Origin: Paenibacillus mesophilus
Lineage (GTDB): Bacteria; Bacillota; Bacilli; Paenibacillales; NBRC-103111
DNA: 64,000 nt
NCBI RefSeq assembly: GCF_005938385.1
Contig: NZ_VCRA01000006.1
Span: 310,001-374,000, forward strand
Reading direction: 5' to 3'
Below, piece by piece: positions 17,523 through 27,354 of the stretch. The position numbers and the translations under genes are program-made. The notes below the pieces were generated by a model. It was not told where the DNA came from, searched no databases, and saw only the letters and a program-made list of their open reading frames with translations. The stretch's first letter is position 1. Each line of letters opens with the position of its first letter.

Positions 17523-19877
17523 TCATTTGCTCACCTGCACCGTCATCTTAGCGCTGGATATCGATCCCGCGTAATTCTCCAGTTCGGCCCGATATTCGTA
17601 AGTGCCGACCGGTTTGCCCTGAACCCCCGTCGTGGCCGATTGCGCCTGAGGCGTCTTGGCAGTCAATGCTTGAGTATCGACTAGAACGCCGTTCTCATAT
17701 AGACGGTACGTCGTGCCGTTCGTTCCCCACCACAAGTTCATGTCAACCTGGAAATTCCCATCCCCATCCCAGTTATTGTGGGACAGTACCGGCTGCGCCG
17801 GCGCAGCCTGCGTGACGGAAACGGTCAGAACGTCGCTCCTCGTCGTACCGGATTCATTGCGCAGCTCCGCATAATACCGGTAAGTGCCGTTCTTCCGGTA
17901 CGTTACCGACGTAACGGTCGATTGAGTATTCGGCGAACGATCCGCCAACAATTGCGTGTCGATGGGCACGTCATTCTCATACAGCTTATATGTTTTGCCG
18001 TTATTTCCCCACCACATATCCATTTTCACCTTATAATCGCCGTCAAGTATGCCCGTATCGTGGCCATTGTCATCGGACAACACCGGTTTCCCCGGCGCTC
18101 CCGCACGGTTTTGGCTGCCCTCCGAGTACAGGCTGTCGATTTCCGTCTGCGTTAATGCTTTGCGGTAAATCTTCAAATCATCCAGCATCCCTTTGAAATT
18201 GGCGCCTCCTCCGGGACTCATGCCGATACGGTCTTCTTGGGAAGGGGAATATCGGCGATAGTAGTCCTGCAGAAAGGAGAATGAACCGCCCGGCGACTGC
18301 TCCACTCCGTCCATATACATCCTGATCGATTTATTCCGGTAATCCGCTACCGCGACGACATGATGCCAATAGCCCGTATCGTTGAAGCCGAAGCTCTTGC
18401 TCTGGTAAGCGTCGGCCTTATCGCTTCTCGTTCCCAGCCGGATCGCGCCATTCTCGACAACAAGCTCGTAGCCTGCTTGCTGGGAGTCGATGCGTGTGCT
18501 GACAATATCGTACTGGGATCCGCTGGCCGGCATCAGGCTCGGGTTGATCCAAACGCTGATGGACACCGCCTCGGCATTCGCGATTTCATTGCCGATCATG
18601 TAATGCATGTCGAGATAATCGGTTCCGTCCATGTTGATCGCCTGCCCGACGTTGCCGGCCGCGAACCCTCCTGTTCCCGAGCGGACCGGATCATTGCCCT
18701 GAGCCGAATCGTCCTTTGTGTGGCCATCGAAGGAATAGCTTGCGATCAAGGATGCCGGCTGCAAAAAGTCGCGGAAATCGTGCAGCCGGTGGAACGTCAG
18801 CCGGTTGGCGTTATGGTGACTGTTCGCGCCGTCATAGGAAGTGCGGGAGACATAGATCAGATCGTCGCCGTCGAATTGCCAATCGACGTATTGGAAGCCC
18901 GTCTTCGTGACGGAATTGGACCAGCTCAAGTCGGCGTCCTCTTGAATGAGCAATTTGCCCCGCGTCCAGTTGACCAGGTCGGTCGAATAGATGAGCGACA
19001 GCACGTTGCGCTGCCTGTTCTGGGCGACATTGTAGTCGGTATGCTCATTGACCAGCGCGATGTACTTGCCTGAGGCCGCATCGTGGCGGATCGTAAATTT
19101 CACATCCCCGCCGGGCATGTCGAATTCTCCGTATCGGGTGAACGTCTTGTTGTCGGTGCCGAGTTTGTAGATGCCCGCCCGATTCGTAACGGATCGCCGG
19201 AGTACGTCCCACACTTGACCGTCCGGTCCGAGCACGGCATTGCCTTCGATATACAGATTTTGGTCGACTTGATTCGATTTCGTCCAATTGGACGGATTCA
19301 TCAGGTCGGCCGTATCCGGCGCGGATATGACAAATGCCCACATCCCCCACTTGTTCAGAACCTCGAACCCTTTGTACAACCGACCGTTCGCCTTCAATAC
19401 CGGTGTCGGCGCGCAATGGTATTTATTAGCATCACCGCCTTGATACAGAACCGAGGCATCGCTCCACGTCGTACCGCCATCGATGCTTTTGCGGATGACG
19501 ACGGAACCGAGACCGTTGTCGGTTCCAAGCAAATATACGGCTCCGCCATGCTCGAACAACGTGCTCCAATACTGTCCGTCGATCGAAGCGGTCATCGTCC
19601 AAGTCGCACCGTCGTCCGTCGAACGAAACACCCGGGTATTTCCGACAACGGGAACGAGAATCCCGAAATCGTCGCTTGCGAGCAAAGTTCCGTCCGGGAG
19701 CTTCACGATGCTCGGACTGGCGATATATTTGCCCGTACTGGCGTCGGAGAAATCGATCTGGGCTTGCAGTACGTCCGAATAGTTGTTGGCGGACACGACT
19801 TGTATGCCCGAGAGCATGACGACTAGCATCAGGAAACCGATCGGCAAACATTTCCACGTGCTTCTGGCTCTGTTCAA
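17523..19877 (-). CDS. Secreted sialidase-like protein with LamG and two Ig-like C-terminal modules
   Basis: 784 residues, TTG start behind GGGAGGG. A Sec signal peptide (about 1-30, ending VSA) is followed by a six-bladed-propeller-like domain (about 35-370) with Asp boxes STDDGATW and SIDGGTTW. Next come a LamG/concanavalin-like domain (about 380-585, SLIASYSFDGHTKDD ... DDLKIYRKALTQTEIDSLY) and two tandem modules of about 95 residues resembling the chitinase A N-terminal Ig-like domain (DMWWGNNGKTYKLYEND and NLWWGTNGTTYRLYENG). Likely an extracellular exo-glycosidase or glycan-binding protein. It is the last gene of the second transport operon, 39 nt after the frameshifted binding protein. 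Substrate unknown. Confidence 0.8.
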   Translation of the reverse strand: MNRARSTWKCLPIGFLMLVVMLSGIQVVSANNYSDVLQAQIDFSDASTGKYIASPSIVKLPDGTLLASDDFGILVPVVGNTRVFRSTDDGATWTMTASIDGQYWSTLFEHGGAVYLLGTDNGLGSVVIRKSIDGGTTWSDASVLYQGGDANKYHCAPTPVLKANGRLYKGFEVLNKWGMWAFVISAPDTADLMNPSNWTKSNQVDQNLYIEGNAVLGPDGQVWDVLRRSVTNRAGIYKLGTDNKTFTRYGEFDMPGGDVKFTIRHDAASGKYIALVNEHTDYNVAQNRQRNVLSLIYSTDLVNWTRGKLLIQEDADLSWSNSVTKTGFQYVDWQFDGDDLIYVSRTSYDGANSHHNANRLTFHRLHDFRDFLQPASLIASYSFDGHTKDDSAQGNDPVRSGTGGFAAGNVGQAINMDGTDYLDMHYMIGNEIANAEAVSISVWINPSLMPASGSQYDIVSTRIDSQQAGYELVVENGAIRLGTRSDKADAYQSKSFGFNDTGYWHHVVAVADYRNKSIRMYMDGVEQSPGGSFSFLQDYYRRYSPSQEDRIGMSPGGGANFKGMLDDLKIYRKALTQTEIDSLYSEGSQNRAGAPGKPVLSDDNGHDTGILDGDYKVKMDMWWGNNGKTYKLYENDVPIDTQLLADRSPNTQSTVTSVTYRKNGTYRYYAELRNESGTTRSDVLTVSVTQAAPAQPVLSHNNWDGDGNFQVDMNLWWGTNGTTYRLYENGVLVDTQALTAKTPQAQSATTGVQGKPVGTYEYRAELENYAGSISSAKMTVQVSK

Positions 19878-19916
19878 AGTAATTCCCTCCCTTATTGGCT
19901 GGCACCCGTCTTTGCT

Positions 19917-21195
19917 CTATTTGCCCAGTTCCCCGGCGACGTGCTTATTGATCGCTTCTTCGGCATCCCGAAGCGCCGTATTGATATCTTTCTTGTTGTT
20001 CATATAATCCACGTAGTTCCATCTTAAAATTTCGGCAGCCTTCGGATAAAACCGCGAGTATTGCGGAGCCGGAGCCGGAACGCTCTTGAATATGCTGTCG
20101 ATCCGTTTGCCCTGCAGCTCGGGAAGGTCTTTGCCGTACTGCTGCTTATATTTCGCATCCTTTAAGGTGGACACCTTGCCCGATTTGCGGACCATGTTCG
20201 TCTGCACCTCGTCGGAGAACAGTACCTCCATCACCCTCATCATATCGTCCTGATGCTTGCTGTTCCGGTTCGGGATGAGAATATGCAGGTCGTACATGCC
20301 GTACACGTTCGGTTTGTCCGGATAGCTCGGGAATTGGACGACGTCCCAATCCAGGTCGGGCGTTTGCTTGAGCTGCGAGGACAAGTTGATCGTAGCCAGC
20401 ATAGCGACCGTCTTATTTTTCGTAAACCGCTCGATGCCCCTGTTCTGGTACGCCAGTCCCGGTATCGAATAAATTTGTTTGGCCATTTCGAACGCGCGCT
20501 TGTATGGCTCGCCGCTCACCAGCGCTTTATTCGTCTTCCCGTCCACCGCCTGGAGAGATAGAGGGAACGTGAAACGGACATAGTCGTCTGTATCCAGACC
20601 GTAATATTGGGTCGTTCCGTCGAGGCGCGTCACTTTCTTCGCCAATTCGATCGCATCCGCCCAGGTCATGCCGTCTTTCGGATAAGGTACGCCGAATTTA
20701 TCGAAGATGGCTTTGTTGTAGTAGAGTGCGTTATATTGAACCGCATAAGGCAGCGCATACAATTCGGTGCCGGAATCCGATACGGCCCGGAGTGCATCCA
20801 ATGCTCCCGGGTCGAATTTGCCCAGATCGAAATTGCTCTTTTTCGCCAAGGGCGTAATGTCCTCGTAAAACCCGAGGTCTTTATAGAACGCCATCTGTCC
20901 GTTCCACGTCACGAAGAAGTCGACCGGCTCCGCCGCCGCGATCAATTTTTCCAGACTGTTCTGGGTCATCACCTGCTCGACGGTAAGATGCGGATATTTG
21001 TTCTTGACCGGCTCGGCGATCAGCTGCTTGAAATCTTGCTCCGAAATATAGGCCGGGTCTTGATAAATTTTTAACGTTACCGGCTGCAGCGTTGTCCGGC
21101 TTGCCTTCCTTGCCGTTTCCGGACCTCTCTGTCCCGCAGCCTGTCAATAAGAGCGTTATGCCTACGACGCCCAGCATCCATTGCTTTGCTTTCAT
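19917..21195 (-). pseudogene. ABC sugar-binding lipoprotein, broken by a 1-nt frameshift
   Basis: The ATG at 21195 (AGGAGG upstream) gives a proper lipoprotein signal MKAKQWMLGVVGITLLLTGC, but after about 35 codons the homologous frame continues one base out of phase, at the CTGCAG site 21084-21089. In the shifted frame the sequence reads PVTLKIYQDPAYISEQDF and runs to DINTALRDAEEAINK at the C-terminus. The total of 1279 nt is 3 x 426 + 1, so removing one base restores a 425-residue binding protein of the approximately 440-residue family seen elsewhere here. Either a real recent mutation or a sequencing error; nothing else in the gene looks decayed. Confidence 0.85.
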
Positions 21196-21261
21196 CTAGT
21201 TTGTTCCTCCTTCAAGTGGTGCCACCGTAATGCAAAATCCATATTGTCCAAGTGATCCGCC

Positions 21262-22134
21262 TTAGCCCTTCACTGCCCCGATCATCGCGCCCTGCACAAA
21301 ATATTTCTGCGCGAATGGATAGATGCACAGAATCGGCAGTATAGCGGCTACTACAAGGGCATACTTGATGTTCAGTGCTGTGACCGCTGTCCCGCCCGCT
21401 TCCGCCATATTCGAGCCTTGAGCCGCCATCTCACCCTGGATGACGATGTTGCGCAGCACGATTTGCAGCGGATACAGCCGTTTCTCGTTCAAATAAATCA
21501 ACGCCGGCAAGAAGCTGTTCCAGTGGCTTGCCGCGTAGAACAGAGACAATGTCGCCAAGACGGGCAGCGATAACGGCAGCACGATACGCAGCAGAATGCG
21601 CATTTCACCCGCTCCGTCCAGATAGGCCGCTTCGTGCAGGGCCGTCGGAATCTGCTCGAAAAACGTCCGCATGAGCATCATATGGAACACCTGAATCGCC
21701 GCCGGCAGCAGGAGCGCCCATATCGTATCGACCATGCCGAGAGCATGAACGACCCTATACCTCGGAATAAGCCCGCCATCGAAGAGCATCGTAAACACGA
21801 CAAATAGCGATATCCAAGACCGGCCGTATAAAATATCCCTGGATAACGGGTAGGCACACAGCGCAGTCATGCACATATTGACGATCAGTCCCAAGGACGT
21901 GTAGAGCAGCGTATTTCCATAGGCCCTCATAATCGAAGGATCGCCGAGAATCATTCCGTACGCCTTCCAGTTGATGCCGGCCGGCATCCACATCACCTCG
22001 CCCCGGCCTACTGCATCACCTGCGCTTACCGACACAATCGCCATATAGTACAAAGGGTAAAGCGTCGCGACGAGTACGAGGAGCATCAGGACGATTTGGA
22101 TGCAATCGATCAGGCGATATTTTCTAATTCCCAT
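21262..22134 (-). CDS. ABC sugar permease, MalG/YtcP type
   Basis: 290 residues from the ATG that follows AAAGGATAGAG; an earlier in-frame start would add a charged, unsupported extension. Six spans are predicted. The EAA loop HEAAYLDGAGEMRILLRIVLPLSLP and the C-terminus YFVQGAMIGAVKG are typical of CUT1 permeases. It lies 55 nt after the LplB-type partner and 66 nt before the frameshifted binding protein. Confidence 0.92.
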   Translation of the reverse strand: MGIRKYRLIDCIQIVLMLLVLVATLYPLYYMAIVSVSAGDAVGRGEVMWMPAGINWKAYGMILGDPSIMRAYGNTLLYTSLGLIVNMCMTALCAYPLSRDILYGRSWISLFVVFTMLFDGGLIPRYRVVHALGMVDTIWALLLPAAIQVFHMMLMRTFFEQIPTALHEAAYLDGAGEMRILLRIVLPLSLPVLATLSLFYAASHWNSFLPALIYLNEKRLYPLQIVLRNIVIQGEMAAQGSNMAEAGGTAVTALNIKYALVVAAILPILCIYPFAQKYFVQGAMIGAVKG

Positions 22135-22189
22135 CTCTATCCTTTCTTCAAATACCTTTCTCCGGGAAATGCATCGCCTCATGGCTCAT

Positions 22190-23095
22190 TCAGAACAACC
22201 CGGTTCCGTTCAACCGTTTGGATGCCCCGTTAGCGGCAACGATTAAAATGAAAGCGGTTACGGATTGAAACAAGCCCACCGCGGCAGCGAAGCTCAAATC
22301 GCTGTCGATCAGCCCTCGCCGGTATACGAACGTCTGAATGACATCCGCCGTCTCATAGGTCGGGCCGTTATACAGGAGCATAATTTTCTCATATCCGACG
22401 GACAGCATCTGCCCGACCGCAAGCAGCAGCATGACGGCGATGACTCGCGAAATACCGGGAAGCGTCACGTGCGCGAGTCTATTCCAGCGGCCCGCTCCGT
22501 CGATGGCGGCCGCCTCGTACAGGCGGGGATTGACCGAGGCGATCGCGGCCAAATAAATGATCGAGTTCCATCCCGCGTTTTGCCAGATATCCGACCCGAT
22601 GAATATGGTCCGGAACCATTCCGGCAGCGCAAGAAACGTCCGAGCTTCGCCGCCGAGCCCGCGAACGATCCGGTTGACCCAACCGTCCGTCGACAAAAAG
22701 TTGACGAGCATCCCGGCAACGACGACTGTCGATAAGAAATGCGGGATGCAAGCGACGGTCTGGACGAGCCGTCTGAACATCCGGCTTCTCAGCTCATGCA
22801 GCAGCACGGCGAATGCGATCGGTGCGGGAAAAGCGAACAATAGCGAATAAACGTTCAGAAGCACGGTATTCCGTACCACTTTCCAGAAGTAGGGGTCCGT
22901 CAGGAACATCCTGAAATACATTGTGCCGGCCCAGGGGCTGTGACGCACTCCTTTCACGATCGAGTAATCCTGGAAAGCGATTATAGTACCGACCATCGGC
23001 ACATAGTGGAACACGACAAAATAGACGAACGGCAGCGCGAATATACCATATAAAGCCATGCTTCTGCGCAGCCTGCTCTTGATTCGAAGAGACAC
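22190..23095 (-). CDS. ABC sugar permease, MalF/LplB type
   Basis: 301 residues, GTG start. The N-terminus FVYFVVFHYVPMVGTIIAFQDYSIVKGV is the LplB-type signature; the EAA loop reads YEAAAIDGAGRWNRLAHVTLPGI. The GTG lies 1 nt beyond the stop of the binding-protein gene, with GGGGAA as ribosome-binding site inside that gene, so translation is coupled. Forms the channel with the following MalG-type permease. Confidence 0.92.
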   Translation of the reverse strand: MSLRIKSRLRRSMALYGIFALPFVYFVVFHYVPMVGTIIAFQDYSIVKGVRHSPWAGTMYFRMFLTDPYFWKVVRNTVLLNVYSLLFAFPAPIAFAVLLHELRSRMFRRLVQTVACIPHFLSTVVVAGMLVNFLSTDGWVNRIVRGLGGEARTFLALPEWFRTIFIGSDIWQNAGWNSIIYLAAIASVNPRLYEAAAIDGAGRWNRLAHVTLPGISRVIAVMLLLAVGQMLSVGYEKIMLLYNGPTYETADVIQTFVYRRGLIDSDLSFAAAVGLFQSVTAFILIVAANGASKRLNGTGLF

Positions 23096-23096
23096 A

Positions 23097-24695
23097 TCAG
23101 TTCCCCGCTCTTGCCAGCGCCTGATTGTAGATGCTCACCACTTCATCCGCGCCTTTCGCCTTGGCCTGCCGGACGAAGCCGCTCCAATCGTTCAAGGCGC
23201 CCTCGCTCATGATGAATTTGTCCATCGTTTGGGTCATATAGGAGTCGAGCTGCGTTCGCAGCTGCTTCAGCCTTTGCCGTTCTTCCTTATTGAACGGCGG
23301 GTCGAATTGTTGGATGAAGGCGGTGCCGTCCTGCCATTCCTTAAGCACGTCCTCGTTCCAAACGATCGGTTCCGTCGGGGAGGGGAAGGAACGGCCCGGA
23401 CTGTCGTCCGTATATAGCGCCAGCCCCAGATAACCGGTTCCGAGCGCCGACTGCATCGACCGAAACCGGTCGGGCTTATCTCCGAACTTGTTCAATAGCG
23501 CATCCGAAATTCGAAATTCGCCGTCCGTCATCGTGTAGTCGACGTTCTCGACACCGAAGCTAGTCAAGGCGGAGCCTTCCGGACTGTACAGCCAGTCGAT
23601 GAAAGAAACGATCCGATCCGGCTGCTTCGCCTTGGAGCTGACCACATACGATTCGCCCAAATGATCCAGCGAATACAACATGCTTCGCCTCATCCCTTGT
23701 TCGCTCGCCAAAGTAGGCAGCACGCTGTATTGCGCATTCGGGTCTTCATTCTGGAGCGCCATGTTAAAGCCGGCCGCAAAGCCGATGTTGTCGATGAAAA
23801 ACATCGATTTGCCGGATCCCAGCTTCTCCTGCCATATTTGCGACGTCGCCGTCACGTAATCCGGATCCAGCAGCTTTTCCTTGTACAATCTGCGCAAGTA
23901 GACGATCGCCTCCCTGAATTCGGGACTGGCGGGACCGAACTTGTACTGCTTGTCGGCAGGATCGTAATACACCTTCGCACCGGTCGGATTCGTATATCCG
24001 CTGCCGAACCCGAACGCGATCGGGTTGATCAGATTTTCCGTGGCCGTCAAGCCGTTAGCGGCGCGAGCGGTATACGGATACGAACTCGGATACGCTTCCT
24101 TCATTTTCTTTAGAACTTGATACAGCTCCTCGTAAGTCGCCGGCGTCTTCGCATTCAATTGCACCAGCACATCCTTGCGGATGACCGGCATCTGCCCGCC
24201 CTGCATCCCCCATTTGGTCACCAGAGGAAACCCGTAAAGCTTTCCGTCCATTTTGTTTTTGTTAATTTCCGGATGCTCTTGAATCACTTTTTGAAAATGC
24301 GGCATGTGGTCCAGATAAGGCGTGAGATCGAGGAAAATACCAGAATCGGCGAAGTTCTGAATATCTTCCTGCTTCACCAGCATTACATCCGGAATCGTAT
24401 TCGTGGAGATCAGCGTCTTCTTCTTGTCGTCGTAATTGCTCTGAGGAACGCTTAGCACGTTCAGCTTCACCTGCTTGCGCTTCTGCAATTGCTGCACGAC
24501 GGTAGAGTCCGTCACGACCGCTTGGGAAGGATGCTCATACCGCATCCAGGCGAGCTCCAGCGTTCTCGCGTCGGACTGTCCCCCGGCGCCTTCTTTCCCG
24601 GCATCAAGCGCTTCGTTCCCTTCACATCCCGCCAGTCCGATGACAGACAAGGCGACGATCGCGCCGCCGGTCAACCACATCCTACTTTGCCGCAT
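23097..24695 (-). CDS. ABC sugar-binding lipoprotein (LplA-like, long form)
   Basis: 532 residues, ATG with GAGGGGG upstream. The signal peptide ends with lipobox GLAGC. The body carries family features: VKLNVLSVPQSNYDDKK, PDVMLVKQEDIQNFADSG, VIRKDVLVQLNAKTPATYEELYQVL and FIDWLYSPEGSALTSFGVENVDY. Immediate translational coupling to the LplB-type permease makes it the cognate binding subunit of the second importer. It follows the AraC-type regulator gene by 120 nt. Confidence 0.93.
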   Translation of the reverse strand: MRQSRMWLTGGAIVALSVIGLAGCEGNEALDAGKEGAGGQSDARTLELAWMRYEHPSQAVVTDSTVVQQLQKRKQVKLNVLSVPQSNYDDKKKTLISTNTIPDVMLVKQEDIQNFADSGIFLDLTPYLDHMPHFQKVIQEHPEINKNKMDGKLYGFPLVTKWGMQGGQMPVIRKDVLVQLNAKTPATYEELYQVLKKMKEAYPSSYPYTARAANGLTATENLINPIAFGFGSGYTNPTGAKVYYDPADKQYKFGPASPEFREAIVYLRRLYKEKLLDPDYVTATSQIWQEKLGSGKSMFFIDNIGFAAGFNMALQNEDPNAQYSVLPTLASEQGMRRSMLYSLDHLGESYVVSSKAKQPDRIVSFIDWLYSPEGSALTSFGVENVDYTMTDGEFRISDALLNKFGDKPDRFRSMQSALGTGYLGLALYTDDSPGRSFPSPTEPIVWNEDVLKEWQDGTAFIQQFDPPFNKEERQRLKQLRTQLDSYMTQTMDKFIMSEGALNDWSGFVRQAKAKGADEVVSIYNQALARAGN

Positions 24696-24815
24696 CGCAA
24701 AACCCCCTCTCTATTGTGTGGTTGCTCGCCATCCTCATCGTAGCGGGCCGGAGACGGCCGGGAAATAACCGAAAAGGAATTACGTGAACCGTAATCCCCC
24801 TTTTTGCGTGGTGAT

Positions 24816-27200
24816 TCATTTTCTCGCCTCGTTCCATAATGTCGCATCGGGCGGTGTTTCCTTGTCCTGCCCGCTTAGTTTCCGGTATTCCATCGGAGAG
24901 ACGCCCTCATGCTTCTTGAACATGCGCAGGAACGTTGTCCGGCTGAAGATGCCGATGCGGTCCGCGATATCGCTTATTTTCAAATCCGTCTGCGACAACA
25001 GCTCCTTCGCCTTGGCCATCCGGATCAGACCGATATAATCGATAATCGTGCTGCCGGTTCTTTCTTTAAAAATCCGCGATACGTATTTCGCCGACAGTCC
25101 GATCTCGTCCGCGACTTTCTCCAGGTAAATGTCTTCTCCATAGTGGGCTTCGATGTACGCAGTAACGAGGGAGACGACCGACGCGGCCTTTCCTTCCGTT
25201 TTCACAGCGGTTTCCGCGATCAGTTTGCCGTAAAATTCGTGCAGAAGACCGATCCTTCGGTCCAACTGATCCGGAATGACTATCCCTCTCGTCAGCTCCG
25301 CATAGTTTTCCTTCGAGACGAATCTCGATACGGACAGCCCCTTTTCCGTAACGTAGCGGCAACCGGTATTGAACATATCCGCCAGAAGGACACCTATATA
25401 ATGATTCGATACGCCCCGGTCGCGGTTGAGCCGGATCAGCTGCGCCACTTCTTCCCGAAGCAGCTCCTCGTCCCCGGACTTCAGGGCGTTAATCAGTTTG
25501 TTCTCGTCCAGAAAGGAGTAGAAGTAGGTGCGTTCGATCTCCATCTGTGCGGCGTCGAGAACTTGCAGGTCCGTTTGGACCGGCTGATAGTCGATCGCTG
25601 TGACGGCATCGTGAAACGAATAGTTGATCTCCCCGATCGACTCCACCCTATTGCCGACGCCGATAGTCAGGTGACAGTATACCGTATCGTATTCGAGCGT
25701 TTTCTTCACCTTTTCGAGCGCCTGATGAAGCCGCAACCGCCCCGGCTCGTCCCGCAGGTTCATGATTCCCACATAGAAGCATGGCTCGTATTCGAACAGG
25801 TAGCCGTTCACATGCTGCAGCATGATGCCCCCCAGCACGTTTCTCAGCTTCTCCTGAATAAGCAGCCGGTCGGATTCGACGATGTCCCGGTAGAACGTAT
25901 CTTTGAACCGGAACTTGAAGCAGCAGCATAAGTAACCGCTTTCCCCAAGTCCGATATCCTGCAAAATTTCCGTCACGGTATCGGGCTTCTCCCATTCGTT
26001 GCCGCCGAGCACATTGCGGAAAAACTGCTCGACCAGCTCATTCGTAAACCGTTGGACTTTCCGGGCCGTATTCAAATTGTCGTGCACGAGCCGGTCCACC
26101 CGTTCGCCGATCCTCTCCAGCTCACCCCGCCCTCTCCAAGTGCCATCCGGACTGCCGGTGTGTCCGGTTTGCTGCAGTATCGTACGAATGTTGCGGATCG
26201 GATTGTACAGATTGATGCTGAATATGAAGGAGAAGGCTATCCCGATAACGATCAAGCTGAGACATATCCAGAAAATCAGCTTCAATATATTCACCGATTC
26301 CCCGTTGAAGGCGGAAATGGGAGTTACGGCCATATACTGCCATCCGAAATCGTCCGATTTGACATGGACGGCAATGGAAGGAGCGCCGTTCACTTCGAGA
26401 AACAGGACTTGCGGTCCGCCCGCTGCGGCAAACGCTTGCCCGATTCGCTCCGCCGTGCCGCCCTCCATGCGTTCGCTTCGCAATAGCGTACCGCCTCGTG
26501 CATCCAGCGCCAAATACGAAGTCGCGGCGTAGATCGAGTTGTTCTCCAGCATCGCCGTCAAGGCGGGGATCGACAATGTCGTCACGAGCGTCGCCGGTCT
26601 CCCGTTCACATATTGCGTAGTGGCGCTCGGCAAAACCCGGTGGCTGGAATGGTTGAATTCGTTGATCACCTCGTCCGGCTGCATAATCTCGAACAATCGA
26701 TCCGCCGCAAGCTTCTCCACCCAGAACGATTTGGGCCGATCGGCAAACCGGGAGAACGTTTCGAAGAACGTATCGAATTGCACGACCCCATCCCCCGAAT
26801 ATACCTTCTCCTCGTCAATAAAGACGAAAATATTATGGATGGCGGGACTGATAATGCTGCGGTTCGTAGCAATCGCTTTCACGATGGAGGGAGTATTGAC
26901 TCTGTCGGAATCGGTCATCAGCCGGTTCGGCAGCAAATTTTGCTGGAACGTATCGCTGAACAGCAGCGCATTGTTGACTGTCTGCACCATTTTCAGAACC
27001 ATTTCGATCGTTGCCACGGATGAATCCAAATTATTGGCAAGCTGCGCGGACGCCTCTTTCTTGATCAGATGATCCACGTTCTTGTATACGATCAGGCCGA
27101 TGACGATAATCGGAATGAGCAGAGAGAGAAAGTAAAGCAAAATTTTATAAAACAATGTATTGTTGCGCCAAAGCCGACTTGCCGGCAAGTTCCATCGCAT
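24816..27200 (-). CDS. Membrane-anchored AraC-family transcriptional regulator
   Basis: 794 residues. ATG at 27200 is preceded by AAGGGGAA and gives a clean N-terminus; the open frame further upstream is only a shadow of the nucleotidase gene. Membrane spans lie at about 20-39 (ILLYFLSLLIPIIVIGLIVY) and about 302-326, enclosing an extracellular sensor domain of about 260 residues. The cytoplasmic half ends in two AraC helix-turn-helix motifs at about 678-777 (LEKVADEIGLSAKYVSRIFKER; ISDIADRIGIFSRTTFLRMFKK). It lies upstream of and co-directional with the binding-protein/permease operon, which is its obvious target. Confidence 0.92.
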   Translation of the reverse strand: MRWNLPASRLWRNNTLFYKILLYFLSLLIPIIVIGLIVYKNVDHLIKKEASAQLANNLDSSVATIEMVLKMVQTVNNALLFSDTFQQNLLPNRLMTDSDRVNTPSIVKAIATNRSIISPAIHNIFVFIDEEKVYSGDGVVQFDTFFETFSRFADRPKSFWVEKLAADRLFEIMQPDEVINEFNHSSHRVLPSATTQYVNGRPATLVTTLSIPALTAMLENNSIYAATSYLALDARGGTLLRSERMEGGTAERIGQAFAAAGGPQVLFLEVNGAPSIAVHVKSDDFGWQYMAVTPISAFNGESVNILKLIFWICLSLIVIGIAFSFIFSINLYNPIRNIRTILQQTGHTGSPDGTWRGRGELERIGERVDRLVHDNLNTARKVQRFTNELVEQFFRNVLGGNEWEKPDTVTEILQDIGLGESGYLCCCFKFRFKDTFYRDIVESDRLLIQEKLRNVLGGIMLQHVNGYLFEYEPCFYVGIMNLRDEPGRLRLHQALEKVKKTLEYDTVYCHLTIGVGNRVESIGEINYSFHDAVTAIDYQPVQTDLQVLDAAQMEIERTYFYSFLDENKLINALKSGDEELLREEVAQLIRLNRDRGVSNHYIGVLLADMFNTGCRYVTEKGLSVSRFVSKENYAELTRGIVIPDQLDRRIGLLHEFYGKLIAETAVKTEGKAASVVSLVTAYIEAHYGEDIYLEKVADEIGLSAKYVSRIFKERTGSTIIDYIGLIRMAKAKELLSQTDLKISDIADRIGIFSRTTFLRMFKKHEGVSPMEYRKLSGQDKETPPDATLWNEARK

Positions 27201-27288
27201 CGAAAAATTCCCCTTATCGGTGTAAGGTGCTCGTCTTGTTGCCAGTATATCATGGTTTGAGTGATTTGAATCGCTTGACATATAACGA

Positions 27289-27334
27289 CAAAGCGGCCCG
27301 CCGCAAGGATTTCCCCTTGCTTCGGACCGCTTTG
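27289..27334 (-). terminator. Stem-loop downstream of the 5'-nucleotidase gene
   Basis: CAAAGCGG (27289-27296) pairs with CCGCTTTG (27327-27334); an inner stem forms around GCAAGG/CCTTGC. The leftward 3' flank is T-containing but lacks a clean T run. It sits 21 nt after the stop at 27355. Confidence 0.6.
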
Positions 27335-27354
27335 CCGTTTCCATTTGTGAACGA

